From Clostridiaceae bacterium 14S0207 (lineage in GTDB: Bacteria; Bacillota; Clostridia; Clostridiales; Clostridiaceae): 64,000 nucleotides of DNA. Each line of letters starts with the position of its first letter. Positions within the stretch are counted from its first letter, which is position 1. Under the pieces are notes generated by a model. That model had not been told where the DNA came from and did no database searches. It saw nothing but the letters and a program-made list of their open reading frames with translations. Location: the NCBI GenBank assembly GCA_003288255.1, contig CP026600.1, positions 620,001 through 684,000 on the forward strand. Direction: 5' to 3'. The position numbers and the translations under genes were made by a program. Below, piece after piece: positions 9,177 to 17,941 of this stretch.

Positions 9177-9644
9177 GTGAATCTTAATATAGTATTATTT
9201 CAACCAGAAATTCCTCAAAATACAGGTAATATAGGAAGAACTTGTGTACTTACAAATAGTAAATTACACTTAATAAAACCTTTGGGTTTCGATATAGATG
9301 GTAAAAGTGTAAAAAGAGCAGGTTTAGATTATTGGAGTCAATTAGATTTGGAAATTCATGAATCTTACGAGGCTTTACGTGAAAAATATAAAGATAGTAC
9401 TTTTTATTTTTGTACAACAAAAGGTAGTAAACCATATTCAGAGGCTAAATTTAAAGAAGGAGATTTTTTAGTTTTTGGAAGAGAATCTTCGGGATTACCA
9501 GATTATATAAGGGAAAATAATAAGGAAACTTGTATTAGGGTACCTATGATAAATACAACGACTAGATCTTTAAATTTATCAAATACAGTTGCCGTAATAA
9601 CATATGAAGCTTTAAGACAGATTAATTTTCCTAATATGAAATAG
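9177..9644 (+). CDS. trmL: tRNA (cytidine(34)-2'-O)-methyltransferase TrmL
   Basis: 155 aa with GTG start behind a GAGGGGG run. SPOUT methyltransferase with motif QPEIPQNTGNIGRTC at the N-terminus, FGRESSGLP in the middle and MINTTTRSLNLSNTVAVI in the knot. It methylates the wobble base ribose of tRNA-Leu species. The stop codon overlaps the ribosome binding site of the following degV gene, so the two are one transcript. Confidence 0.93.
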   Translation: MNLNIVLFQPEIPQNTGNIGRTCVLTNSKLHLIKPLGFDIDGKSVKRAGLDYWSQLDLEIHESYEALREKYKDSTFYFCTTKGSKPYSEAKFKEGDFLVFGRESSGLPDYIRENNKETCIRVPMINTTTRSLNLSNTVAVITYEALRQINFPNMK

Positions 9645-9655
9645 GAGGAATTAAT

Positions 9656-10495
9656 GTGAATAAAATAAAAGTTATAACAGATAGTACGGCAGATATACCT
9701 AAAAGTGTTTTAGAGGCTAATGGGGTTGAAGTTCTGCCTTTAATAATTGATTTTGAAGGAAAAGACTATGTAGATGGTGTTGACATAAATTTCACTAAGT
9801 TAGCACAAATGATGGAGTATTCAGATGAGTTTCCTAAAACAGCAGGAATTAATCCACAAAGATTTATGGAATGTTATAAAAAGTACTTAGATGAAGGGTA
9901 TAAAATTATATCTATACATTTGTCATCAAAAATGAGTGGAACTTGTCAAGCGGCTTTTATGGCAAAAGAAATGCTAGAAACAGAGGATATAGTAGTTATA
10001 GATAGTTTGAATGTAACTAGTGGATTAGGATTATTAGTGTTGAAGGCTTGTAAGTTAAGAGATCAAGGAATAGAGTTAAAAGACATAGAGAATTCCATAA
10101 AACAAACAATTCCACATGTAAAGAGTTCCTTAGTATTTGGATCTTTAGACAATTTAGTAAAGGGTGGAAGATTATCTAAAGCAGCAGGAATAGTTGGTAA
10201 CCTTCTTGGCATAAAATTAATATTAGAAGTTAGTGATGGAGAAATGAAGGTTAGAGAAAAGGTTAGAGGAACTAAAAAAGCAGTGAAAAATGCTATGAGT
10301 TACATTGAACAAAAGGGAATAAAAGAAGATGAATATACTGTATTACTAACATCTGGTGATGAGGAATTAAAAAATTTATTTAAGAATTCTTACGATAAGA
10401 TGAAAACAGATTACATAGAAGCAGAAGTAGGGTGTACTGTAGGAGTTCATGCTGGTACATCTGCTTCTGGAATATTTTTTATAGAAAAATATTAA
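9656..10495 (+). CDS. DegV family fatty-acid-binding protein
   Basis: 279 aa with GTG start 7 nt after AGGAGG. N-terminal DSTADIP motif, HLSSKMSGTCQAA and FGSLDNLVKGGRLSKAAG are the family signatures. DegV/FakB proteins bind a fatty acid and in firmicutes can present it to the kinase FakA for incorporation into phospholipid. No fakA is nearby. The member-specific ligand is unknown. Confidence 0.9.
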   Translation: MNKIKVITDSTADIPKSVLEANGVEVLPLIIDFEGKDYVDGVDINFTKLAQMMEYSDEFPKTAGINPQRFMECYKKYLDEGYKIISIHLSSKMSGTCQAAFMAKEMLETEDIVVIDSLNVTSGLGLLVLKACKLRDQGIELKDIENSIKQTIPHVKSSLVFGSLDNLVKGGRLSKAAGIVGNLLGIKLILEVSDGEMKVREKVRGTKKAVKNAMSYIEQKGIKEDEYTVLLTSGDEELKNLFKNSYDKMKTDYIEAEVGCTVGVHAGTSASGIFFIEKY

Positions 10496-10730
10496 TTAAA
10501 TGCTATATATATATAAATAAAAGGAATAAAAAGTAAAATGAAAAAAATGTAAAAACAGCTGAAAGCAAGCAATTGTGTGATAATTTTAACTATTATAGGA
10601 ATTTCAAATAATACTATTGATAAAATAAATAAATAAATTTAGAAAATTTATAGAAATTTGTTTTATTATATTGTATAATTAAATCATCAAGTAAAACAAA
10701 CAATAAATACATTAAAAAAATATAAAAAAA

Positions 10731-10968
10731 TGTTTCTGGATGAAGTTTTCGAGAGATGATTTTAAGACTGTTTATTGCTAATCAGAAATGACCTAAATAA
10801 TTGTTAAACAGTATGCACTTAATGCACTTAAAATAGCCGAAGGAACAAGTATTTTATCTAGCCGATAAGATATGAAATTCTCAGGCAAAAGTATCGGGAA
10901 TGGACAGGACTCTGGAAAGCGAAAAAGCACCGACGGAGTAATTCTCTCAGGTACCAAGACAGAGTTAG
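10731..10968 (+). promoter_or_regulatory. tandem glycine riboswitch
   Basis: Two aptamers in series. Aptamer 1 is weakly delimited (GAGAGA at 10751, GCCGAAGGAACAAG at about 10836, CTCAGGCAAAAG at 10879). Aptamer 2 is clear: CTCTGGAAAGC (10910-10920), CACCGACGGAG, CTCTCAGGTACC and the closing CAGAG (10960-10964). These match the glycine riboswitch consensus, including the linker between the aptamers. It precedes the glycine reductase operon, whose substrate is the ligand. Confidence 0.93.
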
Positions 10969-10998
10969 AGGCTAACAAGCTTTTAACTCTGTCTTTTT
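10957..10998 (+). terminator. riboswitch expression platform terminator
   Basis: 11-bp stem (10957-10967 with 10984-10994) and a T run. Its left arm contains CAGAG 10960-10964, which also closes helix P1 of aptamer 2 by pairing with CTCTG 10910-10914. The two structures are exclusive, so glycine binding should prevent termination and switch the operon on. Confidence 0.85.
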
Positions 10999-11034
10999 GT
11001 ATATAATTTTATAAAGTGTTTTATGGAGGAAAAA

Positions 11035-11412
11035 GTGGTAGAACAATTATTTATTATAACTAATAATCCATTAAGTAAAAAGAATTTTTCTTCACAATAC
11101 GAGGTTATATTTATAGAGGGTCCAGTAGAAAAGGTTTATACAATGGTAAGAGATAAAATACATCTTGGGCATAAATTACTTACACACCCATTGATGAGTA
11201 GTATAAAACCTAATGAAACACCTTACAGAACAATTTGTTTATCTGTAAAAAGGGTAAAAGGAACTGATATGGATTCAGTACTATTAATAGAAAATAGTAT
11301 TATGACATTGAAAAAGTTTTTGAACATATCACCACTTCCTAAATATACTGAAAGCGTTTTAAATGATTTTCAACTTATAGATTATGATTTAATAAATCAT
11401 GCTTTAAATTAA
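11035..11412 (+). CDS. grdX: GrdX family protein
   Basis: 125 aa from GTG 11035, which has GGAGG five bases upstream; an in-frame ATG at 11023 has no ribosome binding site and itself contributes to this GGAGG. The sequence (LFIITNNPLS, HPLMSSIKPNETPYRTI) is that of the small GrdX protein encoded first in many glycine reductase operons. Its biochemical role is not established. It directly follows the glycine riboswitch terminator and lies 13 nt before trxB. Confidence 0.85.
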   Translation: MVEQLFIITNNPLSKKNFSSQYEVIFIEGPVEKVYTMVRDKIHLGHKLLTHPLMSSIKPNETPYRTICLSVKRVKGTDMDSVLLIENSIMTLKKFLNISPLPKYTESVLNDFQLIDYDLINHALN

Positions 11413-11425
11413 AGGAGGCAAAATC

Positions 11426-12349
11426 ATGTCAAAAATATATGATACTATAATAATTGGTGGTGGCCCATCAGGACTAGCAGCAGGCTTATATGGCGGAAGA
11501 GCTAGAATGAACACATTATTAATTGAAAGAGCTAAATTTGGTGGACAAGCAGCAACTACTGAAGAATTAGAAAACTATCCAGGTTCAGTAGAAGATAAGA
11601 CAGCATCATTAATAACTAGAATGAAAACTCAAGCTGAAAGATTCGGAACAGAAATCGTTAAAGATGAAATAGTAGAAATTTCTTTAGAAGGCGATATAAA
11701 AGTATTAAAAGGAAGAAATACAGAATATCAAGGAAAAACAGTTATAATTGCAACAGGAGCTAATCCAAGATTATCTGGTTTCAAAAATGAAGTTGAATTA
11801 AGAGGTAAAGGAGTTTCCTATTGTGCAACATGTGACGCAGATTTCTTCACTGATTTAGATGTTGCAGTTGTAGGTGGTGGAGATTCAGCTTTAGATGAAG
11901 CTTTATATTTAACTAAGTTTGCAGAACATGTTACTATAATCCATAGAAGAGATGCTTTCAGAGCAAACAAAGCAGTTCAAGAAAAAGTTTTAAATCATCC
12001 AAAAATCAAAGTTATATGGAATGCAATAGTTGAAGAAGCTATAGATGATGATGGTATTTTAGGTGGATTAAAACTTAAAGATAAAGTAACTGGTGAACAA
12101 AGTACTTTAGAAGTTGATGGATGTTTCGTATTCGTAGGATATAATCCAAATTCAGATTTATTTAAAGGCGTAATTAACATGACTGAAAGAGGAGATATAA
12201 TTACAGATGCAGACATGCATACAAATATAGAAGGTGTATTTGCAGCTGGAGACGTTAGAGAAAAGAGTTTAAGACAAGTTATAACAGCAGCTGCTGATGG
12301 AGCTATAGCAGCAACTCAAGCTGAACATTATGTAGAGGATCATAAATAA
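11426..12349 (+). CDS. trxB: thioredoxin reductase of the glycine reductase system
   Basis: 307 aa behind AAAGGAGG. FAD motif GGGPSGLAAG (11-20), redox pair Cys133-Ala-Thr-Cys136 within SYCATCDADF, nucleotide motif VGGGDSALDEA and HRRDAFRANK, which normally indicates NADPH binding. C-terminal AAGDVREKSLRQV closes the FAD site. It reduces the adjacent thioredoxin, which regenerates the selenoprotein A / component C redox centre after acetyl phosphate formation. Part of the riboswitch-controlled operon. Confidence 0.95.
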   Translation: MSKIYDTIIIGGGPSGLAAGLYGGRARMNTLLIERAKFGGQAATTEELENYPGSVEDKTASLITRMKTQAERFGTEIVKDEIVEISLEGDIKVLKGRNTEYQGKTVIIATGANPRLSGFKNEVELRGKGVSYCATCDADFFTDLDVAVVGGGDSALDEALYLTKFAEHVTIIHRRDAFRANKAVQEKVLNHPKIKVIWNAIVEEAIDDDGILGGLKLKDKVTGEQSTLEVDGCFVFVGYNPNSDLFKGVINMTERGDIITDADMHTNIEGVFAAGDVREKSLRQVITAAADGAIAATQAEHYVEDHK

Positions 12350-12469
12350 TTTTAAATCAGAAATGACTAAAATTTTTTAAATAAAATTTTCAGACTATAA
12401 ATAAAATTAATTATTTATAAAATAATACTACACTCTTAGGATGTGTAAAATTTATAGGAGGGTATTAAA

Positions 12470-12799
12470 ATGATAGAATTAAGTAAAGAGAACTGGGAAC
12501 AAGAAGTTGAAAAAGCAGATAAACCTGTATTTGTAGATTTCTGGGGAGATAAATGTGAAATTTGTAAACAATTAATGCCAGGAGTACATGGTTTAGAAGA
12601 AAAATATGTTGATAAAATTAAATTCTGTAGTTTTAATATATCAGGAGCAAGAAGACTTGCAATAAAACAAAAAGTTTTAGGACTACCAACAATGAAAATA
12701 TACAAAGATGGAGTTGCTGTTGAAACAATTACTCCAGATAAAATCGCTACATTAGATGACATTGAAAACTTTATAAAAGCATATTACGAAACTCTATAA
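12470..12799 (+). CDS. trxA: thioredoxin with CEIC active site
   Basis: 109 aa behind GGAGGG. Thioredoxin fold with FVDFWGDKC29-E-I-C32-KQLMPG and cis-proline loop GLPTMKIYKDG. The canonical active site is CGPC; here Glu-Ile sits between the cysteines, which should change redox potential and partner choice. Glycine-reductase-linked thioredoxins are known to deviate from CGPC (for example GCVPC in Eubacterium acidaminophilum). It carries electrons from TrxB to the glycine reductase complex. A G-rich hairpin-like stretch at 12842-12862 separates it from grdE. Confidence 0.93.
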   Translation: MIELSKENWEQEVEKADKPVFVDFWGDKCEICKQLMPGVHGLEEKYVDKIKFCSFNISGARRLAIKQKVLGLPTMKIYKDGVAVETITPDKIATLDDIENFIKAYYETL

Positions 12800-12923
12800 T
12801 TCGTAATTCATAGTGAATTTCTATAATTGTGATATTAATGTAGGGGGAGTAATCCTCTCCCTATATGAAATATAAATTGTAAATTAGACGTATTTACTCA
12901 ATATTTTCCGGGAGGTGAACCTT

Positions 12924-14210
12924 ATGCGTCTTGAATTAGGTAAAATATTTATAAAAGATCTTCAATTCGGCAATGAAACAAAAGTTGAAAATGGAGTACT
13001 ATATGTTAACAAAGAGGAATTATTAAAAGAAATTGGTGGAGATGACAGAATCGCTAGTATCGATTTCGAAATTGCTAAACCAGGTGAAAATGTTAGAATA
13101 ATTCCAGTTAAGGACGTTGTAGAACCAAGAGTTAAGGTTGAAGGTAAGGGAGGAATATTCCCTGGCTTCATAAACAAAGTTGATACAGTTGGTTCAGGAA
13201 GAACTCACGTATTAAAGGGAGCTGCAGTTGTTACAACTGGTAGAGTTGTTGGTTTCCAAGAAGGTATCATTGATATGTCAGGAGAAGGAGCTAAATATAC
13301 TCCATTCTCAAAAACTAACAATTTAGTTATCATAGCAGAACCAAAAGAAGGAATCGATCAACACAGTCACGAAGAAGCAATCAGAATGATAGGTTTTAAA
13401 GCTGCAACTTATCTTGGAAAAGCTGGTAAAGATGTTGAGCCAGATGAAGTTAAAACATATGAAACATTATCATTGTTACAACAATTACAACAATACCCAG
13501 AATTACCAAAGGTAGTATATGTTTATATGTTACAAAGCCAAGGATTACTTCACGATACTTATGTATACGGCGTAGATGCTAAGAAGATAATTCCTACATT
13601 AATGTACCCAACAGAAGCATTTGATGGTGCTATAGTAAGTGGTAACTGTGTTTCTGCTTGTGACAAAAACCCATCATATGTTCATATGAACCATCCAATT
13701 ATCGAAGATTTATATGAAAGACACGGAAAAGATATTAACTTCATAGGTGTAATTTTAACTAACGAAAACGTATACCTTGCAGATAAAGAAAGATCATCTA
13801 ACTGGGTTGCTAAATTAGTTGAATACCTAGGAGTAGATGCAGCTATAGTTTCAGAAGAAGGATTCGGAAACCCAGATGCAGACTTAGTTATGAACTGTAA
13901 CAAAATCACTGAAAAAGGTGTTAAAACAGTATTATTAACTGATGAATATGCTGGACAAGATGGTAAATCTCAATCATTAGCAGACTCAACTCCAAAAGGA
14001 GATGCTGTTGTAACAAATGGTAATGCTAACCAATTTATCGTACTTCCACCAATGGAAAAAGTAATAGGACATCCAGAAGCTGCTAAGATGATTGCTGGTG
14101 CAAACAATGAAAGTTTAAGACCAGATGGATCAATCGAAGCTGAAATTCAAGTTATTACTGGAGCAACTAGTGAAGTTGGATTTAACTATTTAACAGCAAG
14201 AGGATACTAA
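12924..14210 (+). CDS. grdE: glycine reductase component B alpha/beta proprotein
   Basis: 428 aa from ATG 12924, placed 8 nt after GGAGG; the upstream GTG 12915 overlaps that site and is unlikely. GrdE is the substrate-specific component B subunit, cleaved autocatalytically at a cysteine to give a pyruvoyl group that forms a Schiff base with glycine. The site is visible as SGN241-C242-VSACDKNPSY; Cys242 is the number I recall for E. acidaminophilum GrdE, which supports this start. Second of the structural genes, after trxA. Confidence 0.95.
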   Translation: MRLELGKIFIKDLQFGNETKVENGVLYVNKEELLKEIGGDDRIASIDFEIAKPGENVRIIPVKDVVEPRVKVEGKGGIFPGFINKVDTVGSGRTHVLKGAAVVTTGRVVGFQEGIIDMSGEGAKYTPFSKTNNLVIIAEPKEGIDQHSHEEAIRMIGFKAATYLGKAGKDVEPDEVKTYETLSLLQQLQQYPELPKVVYVYMLQSQGLLHDTYVYGVDAKKIIPTLMYPTEAFDGAIVSGNCVSACDKNPSYVHMNHPIIEDLYERHGKDINFIGVILTNENVYLADKERSSNWVAKLVEYLGVDAAIVSEEGFGNPDADLVMNCNKITEKGVKTVLLTDEYAGQDGKSQSLADSTPKGDAVVTNGNANQFIVLPPMEKVIGHPEAAKMIAGANNESLRPDGSIEAEIQVITGATSEVGFNYLTARGY

Positions 14211-14318
14211 TACTTGGAATTAATTGAACATTTAAAATGTTATAGGTATATAGATATAATGGAATACTCAAAATTTTAAGGGCTTATAGAAAATTAAAAA
14301 AAGGAAGGAAGATCGATT

Positions 14319-14789
14319 ATGTTAAAAGACAAAAAAGTTATAGCAATCGGTGATAGAGACGGTATACCAGGGCCAGCTATCGAAGCTTGTGTGAAATCAG
14401 CAGGAGCAGAAGTATTATTCGCATCAACAGAGTGTTTCGTGTGAACAGCTGCAGGTGCTATGGATCTGGAGATCCAACAAAGAGTTAAAGATCTAACTGA
14501 AAAACACGGAGCAGAAAATGTAGTAGTTGTTATCGGTGGTTCAGAAGCAGAAGCTTCAGGATTATCAGCAGAAACAGTTGCAGCAGGAGATCCAACATTT
14601 GCAGGACCACTTGCTGGTGTTGAATTAGGATTAGGTGTTTATCATGTAGTAGAACCAGAAATCAAAGATCAATGTGACGCAGCAGTTTATGATGAACAAT
14701 GTGGAATGATGGAAATGGTTCTTGATGTAGATTCAATCATTGAAGAAGTTAAATCAGTAAGAGACGAGTTCTCAAAATTTGCACTATAA
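14319..14789 (+). CDS. grdA: glycine reductase selenoprotein A (selenocysteine at UGA 14442)
   Basis: 156 aa when TGA 14442-14444 is read as selenocysteine 42. Start ATG 14319 behind AAGGAAGGAA. The motif [15 protein letters not shown] is the GrdA redox centre (Cys39-x2-Sec42). After the UGA the frame stays open to 14789 and continues the GrdA sequence ([23 protein letters not shown]), so this is decoding and not a nonsense mutation. Selenoprotein A accepts the carboxymethyl group from component B and passes it to component C. A SECIS hairpin follows the UGA. The sel genes needed for decoding are not in this window. Confidence 0.97.
14461..14476 (+). promoter_or_regulatory. bacterial SECIS hairpin of grdA
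   Basis: Six-bp stem TGGATC/GATCCA with a TGGA loop, beginning 17 nt after the UGA. Position and a short apical stem with U and G in the loop fit the bacterial SECIS that recruits SelB. Confidence 0.65.
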
Positions 14790-14880
14790 TTTGTAAAAAA
14801 GCAGTTAAAATAATCAATCCTAAAAAATAAGAAAACTTGAGGGTTTTAATAGTAACTCCAGTTGAAGGGGGGAAATTACT

Positions 14881-16185
14881 TTGATTAAAGTAGTACACTA
14901 TATAAATCAATTCTTCGCTAACATAGGTGGGGAAGAAAAGGCTGATATTAAGCCAGAAGTAAGAGATGGATTTGTAGGGCCAGGTATGGCAATAAATAAG
15001 GCATTTAAGGGTGAAGCTGAAATAGTTAAAACTATTATTTGTGGTGACTCTTATTTCAATGAAAACATGGAAGAAGCAGTTCCAGAAATTTTAAAAATGG
15101 TTAAAGAATCAGGAGCAGAGCTATTTATAGCAGGTCCAGCATTTAACGCAGGTAGATACGGGGTTGCTTGTGGTGCTATATGTAAAGCTGTTGCTGAAGA
15201 ATTACACATTCCAGTATTAACTGGTATGTATGAAGAAAACCCAGGGGCTGATATGTACAAAAAAGATGTATATATCATAGCTACTAAAAATAGTGCAGCT
15301 GGTATGAGATCAGCAGTTGGCCCAATGGCTAAATTAGCATTAAAATTAGCTAAAGGTGAAACTATAGGAACTCCAGCTGAAGAAGGATATCATGCAAGAG
15401 GAATTAGACAAAACTTCTTTGCAACAGAAAGAGGATCTAAGAGAGCAGTTGATATGCTTGTTAAAAAGTTAAAAGGTGAAGAATTTGTAACAGAATTCCC
15501 AATGCCAAACTTTGATAGAGTTGATCCACAACCTGCAATTAAGGATATAACAAAAGCTAAAATAGCTATAGTTACATCAGGTGGTATTGTACCAAAAGGA
15601 AATCCAGATCATATAGAATCTTCAAGTGCTTCTAAAATTGGTAAGTACGATATTGAAGGTATAAATGATTTAACATCAGAAAACTTTGAAACAGCTCACG
15701 GTGGACATGACCCTGTATATGCTAATGAAGATCCAGACAGAGTTATTCCAGTTGATGTGCTAAGAAATTTTGAAAAAGAAGGCAAAATCGGTTCATTACA
15801 CAGATATTTCTATTCAACAGTTGGTAATGGTACAGCAGTTGCTTCATCTAAAAAATATGGTGAATTTGCAGCTAAAGAACTTATTGCTGATGGTGTAGAT
15901 GCAGTTATATTAACTTCTACATGAGGAACTTGTACACGTTGCGGTGCAACATTAGTTAAAGCAATTGAAAAAGCAGGTTTACCTGTAGTTCATATGTGTA
16001 CAATTACTCCAGTTTCTATGACAGTTGGTGCTAACAGAATAGTTCCTACAATAGCTATTCCACACCCACTAGGAAACCCGGCATTAAATAAAGAAGATGA
16101 ATATAAATTAAGAGCTCATTTAGTTGAAAAAGCACTAAAGGCTCTAACAACTGAAGTTGATGGACAAACTATATTTGAAGATTAA
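14881..16185 (+). CDS. grdB: glycine reductase component B gamma, selenoprotein (selenocysteine at UGA 15922)
   Basis: 434 aa with TGA 15922-15924 read as selenocysteine 348. Start TTG 14881 follows GGGGGG by 8 nt. The UGA lies in ILTST-U-GTCTRCGATLVK, the known GrdB motif, and the frame continues with VGANRIVPTIAIPHPLGNPAL to TAA 16183. GrdB forms the substrate-binding component B with the GrdE products and attacks the glycine Schiff base through selenium. Without recoding the gene would look like two pieces (14881-15924 and 15994-16185). Confidence 0.97.
15938..15950 (+). promoter_or_regulatory. bacterial SECIS hairpin of grdB
   Basis: Five-bp stem GTTGC/GCAAC with loop GGT, starting 13 nt after the UGA; minimal but correctly spaced, and its loop carries G and U. 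Confidence 0.55.
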
Positions 16186-16197
16186 TTTATATAATTG

Positions 16198-16230
16198 AAT
16201 AATTAGGGAACTTTGTGTTCCCTAATTATT
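16198..16230 (+). terminator. strong hairpin between grdB and grdC
   Basis: Perfect 14-bp stem (16198-16211 with 16217-16230) and a TTTGT loop, without a following T run. In the middle of an operon it may be a processing or mRNA-stabilising hairpin or a weak terminator that sets the ratio of component B to component C. Confidence 0.5.
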
Positions 16231-16369
16231 TATACAATGTACTTTATACAATTTAAGAATAATTTTCATAAAAGCTTATAAAAGGCAATATTATGTAAAG
16301 TAGATTGTATATATATAAACTATATAATTGAAAATAAATGAGTTTTTTATCTATGAGGAGGTTAACAAT

Positions 16370-17911
16370 ATGAGTTTTCCAGTTATTAAAAAAGCTGCTT
16401 ATGTATTAGCACACACTCCAAATATGGTAATACATAACGGTACTACACAAACAGTTGAAAGAAAGACAAATCCAAATTCTGATTATTTAAAAGGATTAAA
16501 TTCACATCTAAGAAGCTATGAATCAACAGTAGGATATGCTCCAAACCAAGTTTACATTGGTAACATGACTCCAGAAGAATTACAAGCAATGCCAAAACCA
16601 TGGTATGATAAAAATGTTGAAAATGCTAATAGATTCGGTAAATTTGGTGAAGTTATGCCAGAAGACGAATTCTATGGATTAATGAAAATAGTAGACGTTT
16701 TTGAATTAGTAATCTTAGAAAAAGAATTCACAAAAGTAGTTAAAGAAAAATTAGCTAATCATAAGTTGTTGGCTGAAAAAGCAGCTACTATCGAAGATGG
16801 TGACGAATTATCAGTTATAGAAGAGTTAGTAAATAATAAAGGTGCTGAAGGATTATACCAAGGTGAGAAACTTGTTGGTTGTGTTAAAAGAGCACATGAA
16901 GTTGATGAAAACCTATCTGCTGAATATATGTTAGAAAACTTAGCTGGTAAAGCTACTTCAGTTTTATCTTTAGCTTATTTAGTTGACGGATTAGATGTAC
17001 CAGTTGAAGAAATTGGATACATTGTTGAATGTTCAGAAGAAGCTATTGGTGATATGAACCAAAGAGGTGGTGGTAACCTTGCTAAATCTATTGGTGAAGT
17101 TGTTGGTTTAACTGGTGCAACAGGAATAGATATGAGAGGATTCTGTGCAGGACCATCTCATGCATTAGTAAATGCTGCTTCATTAGTTAAAGCTGGTACT
17201 TACAAACATGTAGTTGTTGTTGCAGGTGGATGTACTGCTAAATTAGGTATGAATGGTAAATCTCATGTTGGTAAAGAAATGCCAGTATTAGAAGATTGCT
17301 TAGGTGGATTTGCTATATTAATTTCTGAAAATGATGGTGTAAGTCCAGTTATCAGAACTGATATAATCGGAAGACATACAATTGGACATGGTGCTGCTCC
17401 ACAAGCTGTACTACAAGCACTTGTTTTAGATCCATTAACAAATAATGATTTAAAAATTACTGATATAGATAAATTTGCTCCAGAATTACAAATTCCAGAA
17501 ATGACTGAACCAGCAGGAGCTGGAGATGTTCCAACTCAAAACTACAAAATGATAGGAGCATTAGCTGTTAAGACCGGTCAATTAGATAGAAAAGAATTAC
17601 CAGGATTCATTACATCTCATGGATATCCAGGATTTGCTCCAACACAAGGACATATTCCATCAGGAGTACCTATCGTAGGACATGGAATAGAAAAAATCAA
17701 AAATGGTGAATTAAATAACTTCATGATAATTGGTAAAGGAAGTTTATTCCTAGGAAGAATGACTAACCTATTTGATGGTATTTCTATGGTTATAGAAAAA
17801 AATAGTGGAGTAGTTGAAGAAAACAACGGATTAGATAAAGAAGAAGTTAAATCAATGGTTGCAGATGCAATGAAAGATTTTGCTCAATTCTTAATGAAAG
17901 AAGAAAATTAA
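16370..17911 (+). CDS. grdC: glycine reductase component C beta subunit
   Basis: 513 aa from ATG 16370, 8 nt after GAGGAGG; an in-frame TTG 42 nt upstream has no ribosome binding site. The sequence shows a FabH-like thiolase fold (RGFCAGPSHALVNAASL, VVVVAGGCTAKLGMNGKSHVG). GrdC and GrdD form protein C, which converts the carboxymethyl-selenoether of protein A into an acetyl thioester and releases acetyl phosphate, the ATP-yielding step. 30 nt before grdD. Confidence 0.95.
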   Translation: MSFPVIKKAAYVLAHTPNMVIHNGTTQTVERKTNPNSDYLKGLNSHLRSYESTVGYAPNQVYIGNMTPEELQAMPKPWYDKNVENANRFGKFGEVMPEDEFYGLMKIVDVFELVILEKEFTKVVKEKLANHKLLAEKAATIEDGDELSVIEELVNNKGAEGLYQGEKLVGCVKRAHEVDENLSAEYMLENLAGKATSVLSLAYLVDGLDVPVEEIGYIVECSEEAIGDMNQRGGGNLAKSIGEVVGLTGATGIDMRGFCAGPSHALVNAASLVKAGTYKHVVVVAGGCTAKLGMNGKSHVGKEMPVLEDCLGGFAILISENDGVSPVIRTDIIGRHTIGHGAAPQAVLQALVLDPLTNNDLKITDIDKFAPELQIPEMTEPAGAGDVPTQNYKMIGALAVKTGQLDRKELPGFITSHGYPGFAPTQGHIPSGVPIVGHGIEKIKNGELNNFMIIGKGSLFLGRMTNLFDGISMVIEKNSGVVEENNGLDKEEVKSMVADAMKDFAQFLMKEEN

Positions 17912-17941
17912 TAATCCTTAAATAGAGAAGAGGTGGAATTC

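Noticed and set aside
10496-10730. Promoter of the grd operon with TATAAT at 10674
   Set aside because: A good -10 box but no -35 box at 16-18 bp, so not listed as a feature.
12915-12923. grdE start at GTG 12915
   Set aside because: It overlaps the GGAGG; starting at ATG 12924 puts the pyruvoyl cysteine at 242, as remembered for the family.
14460-14789. Separate gene starting at ATG 14460
   Set aside because: It is the 3' part of grdA after the selenocysteine UGA; no ribosome binding site at 14460.
15994-16185. Separate small gene after grdB
   Set aside because: It is the continuation of grdB beyond the selenocysteine codon, in the same frame.
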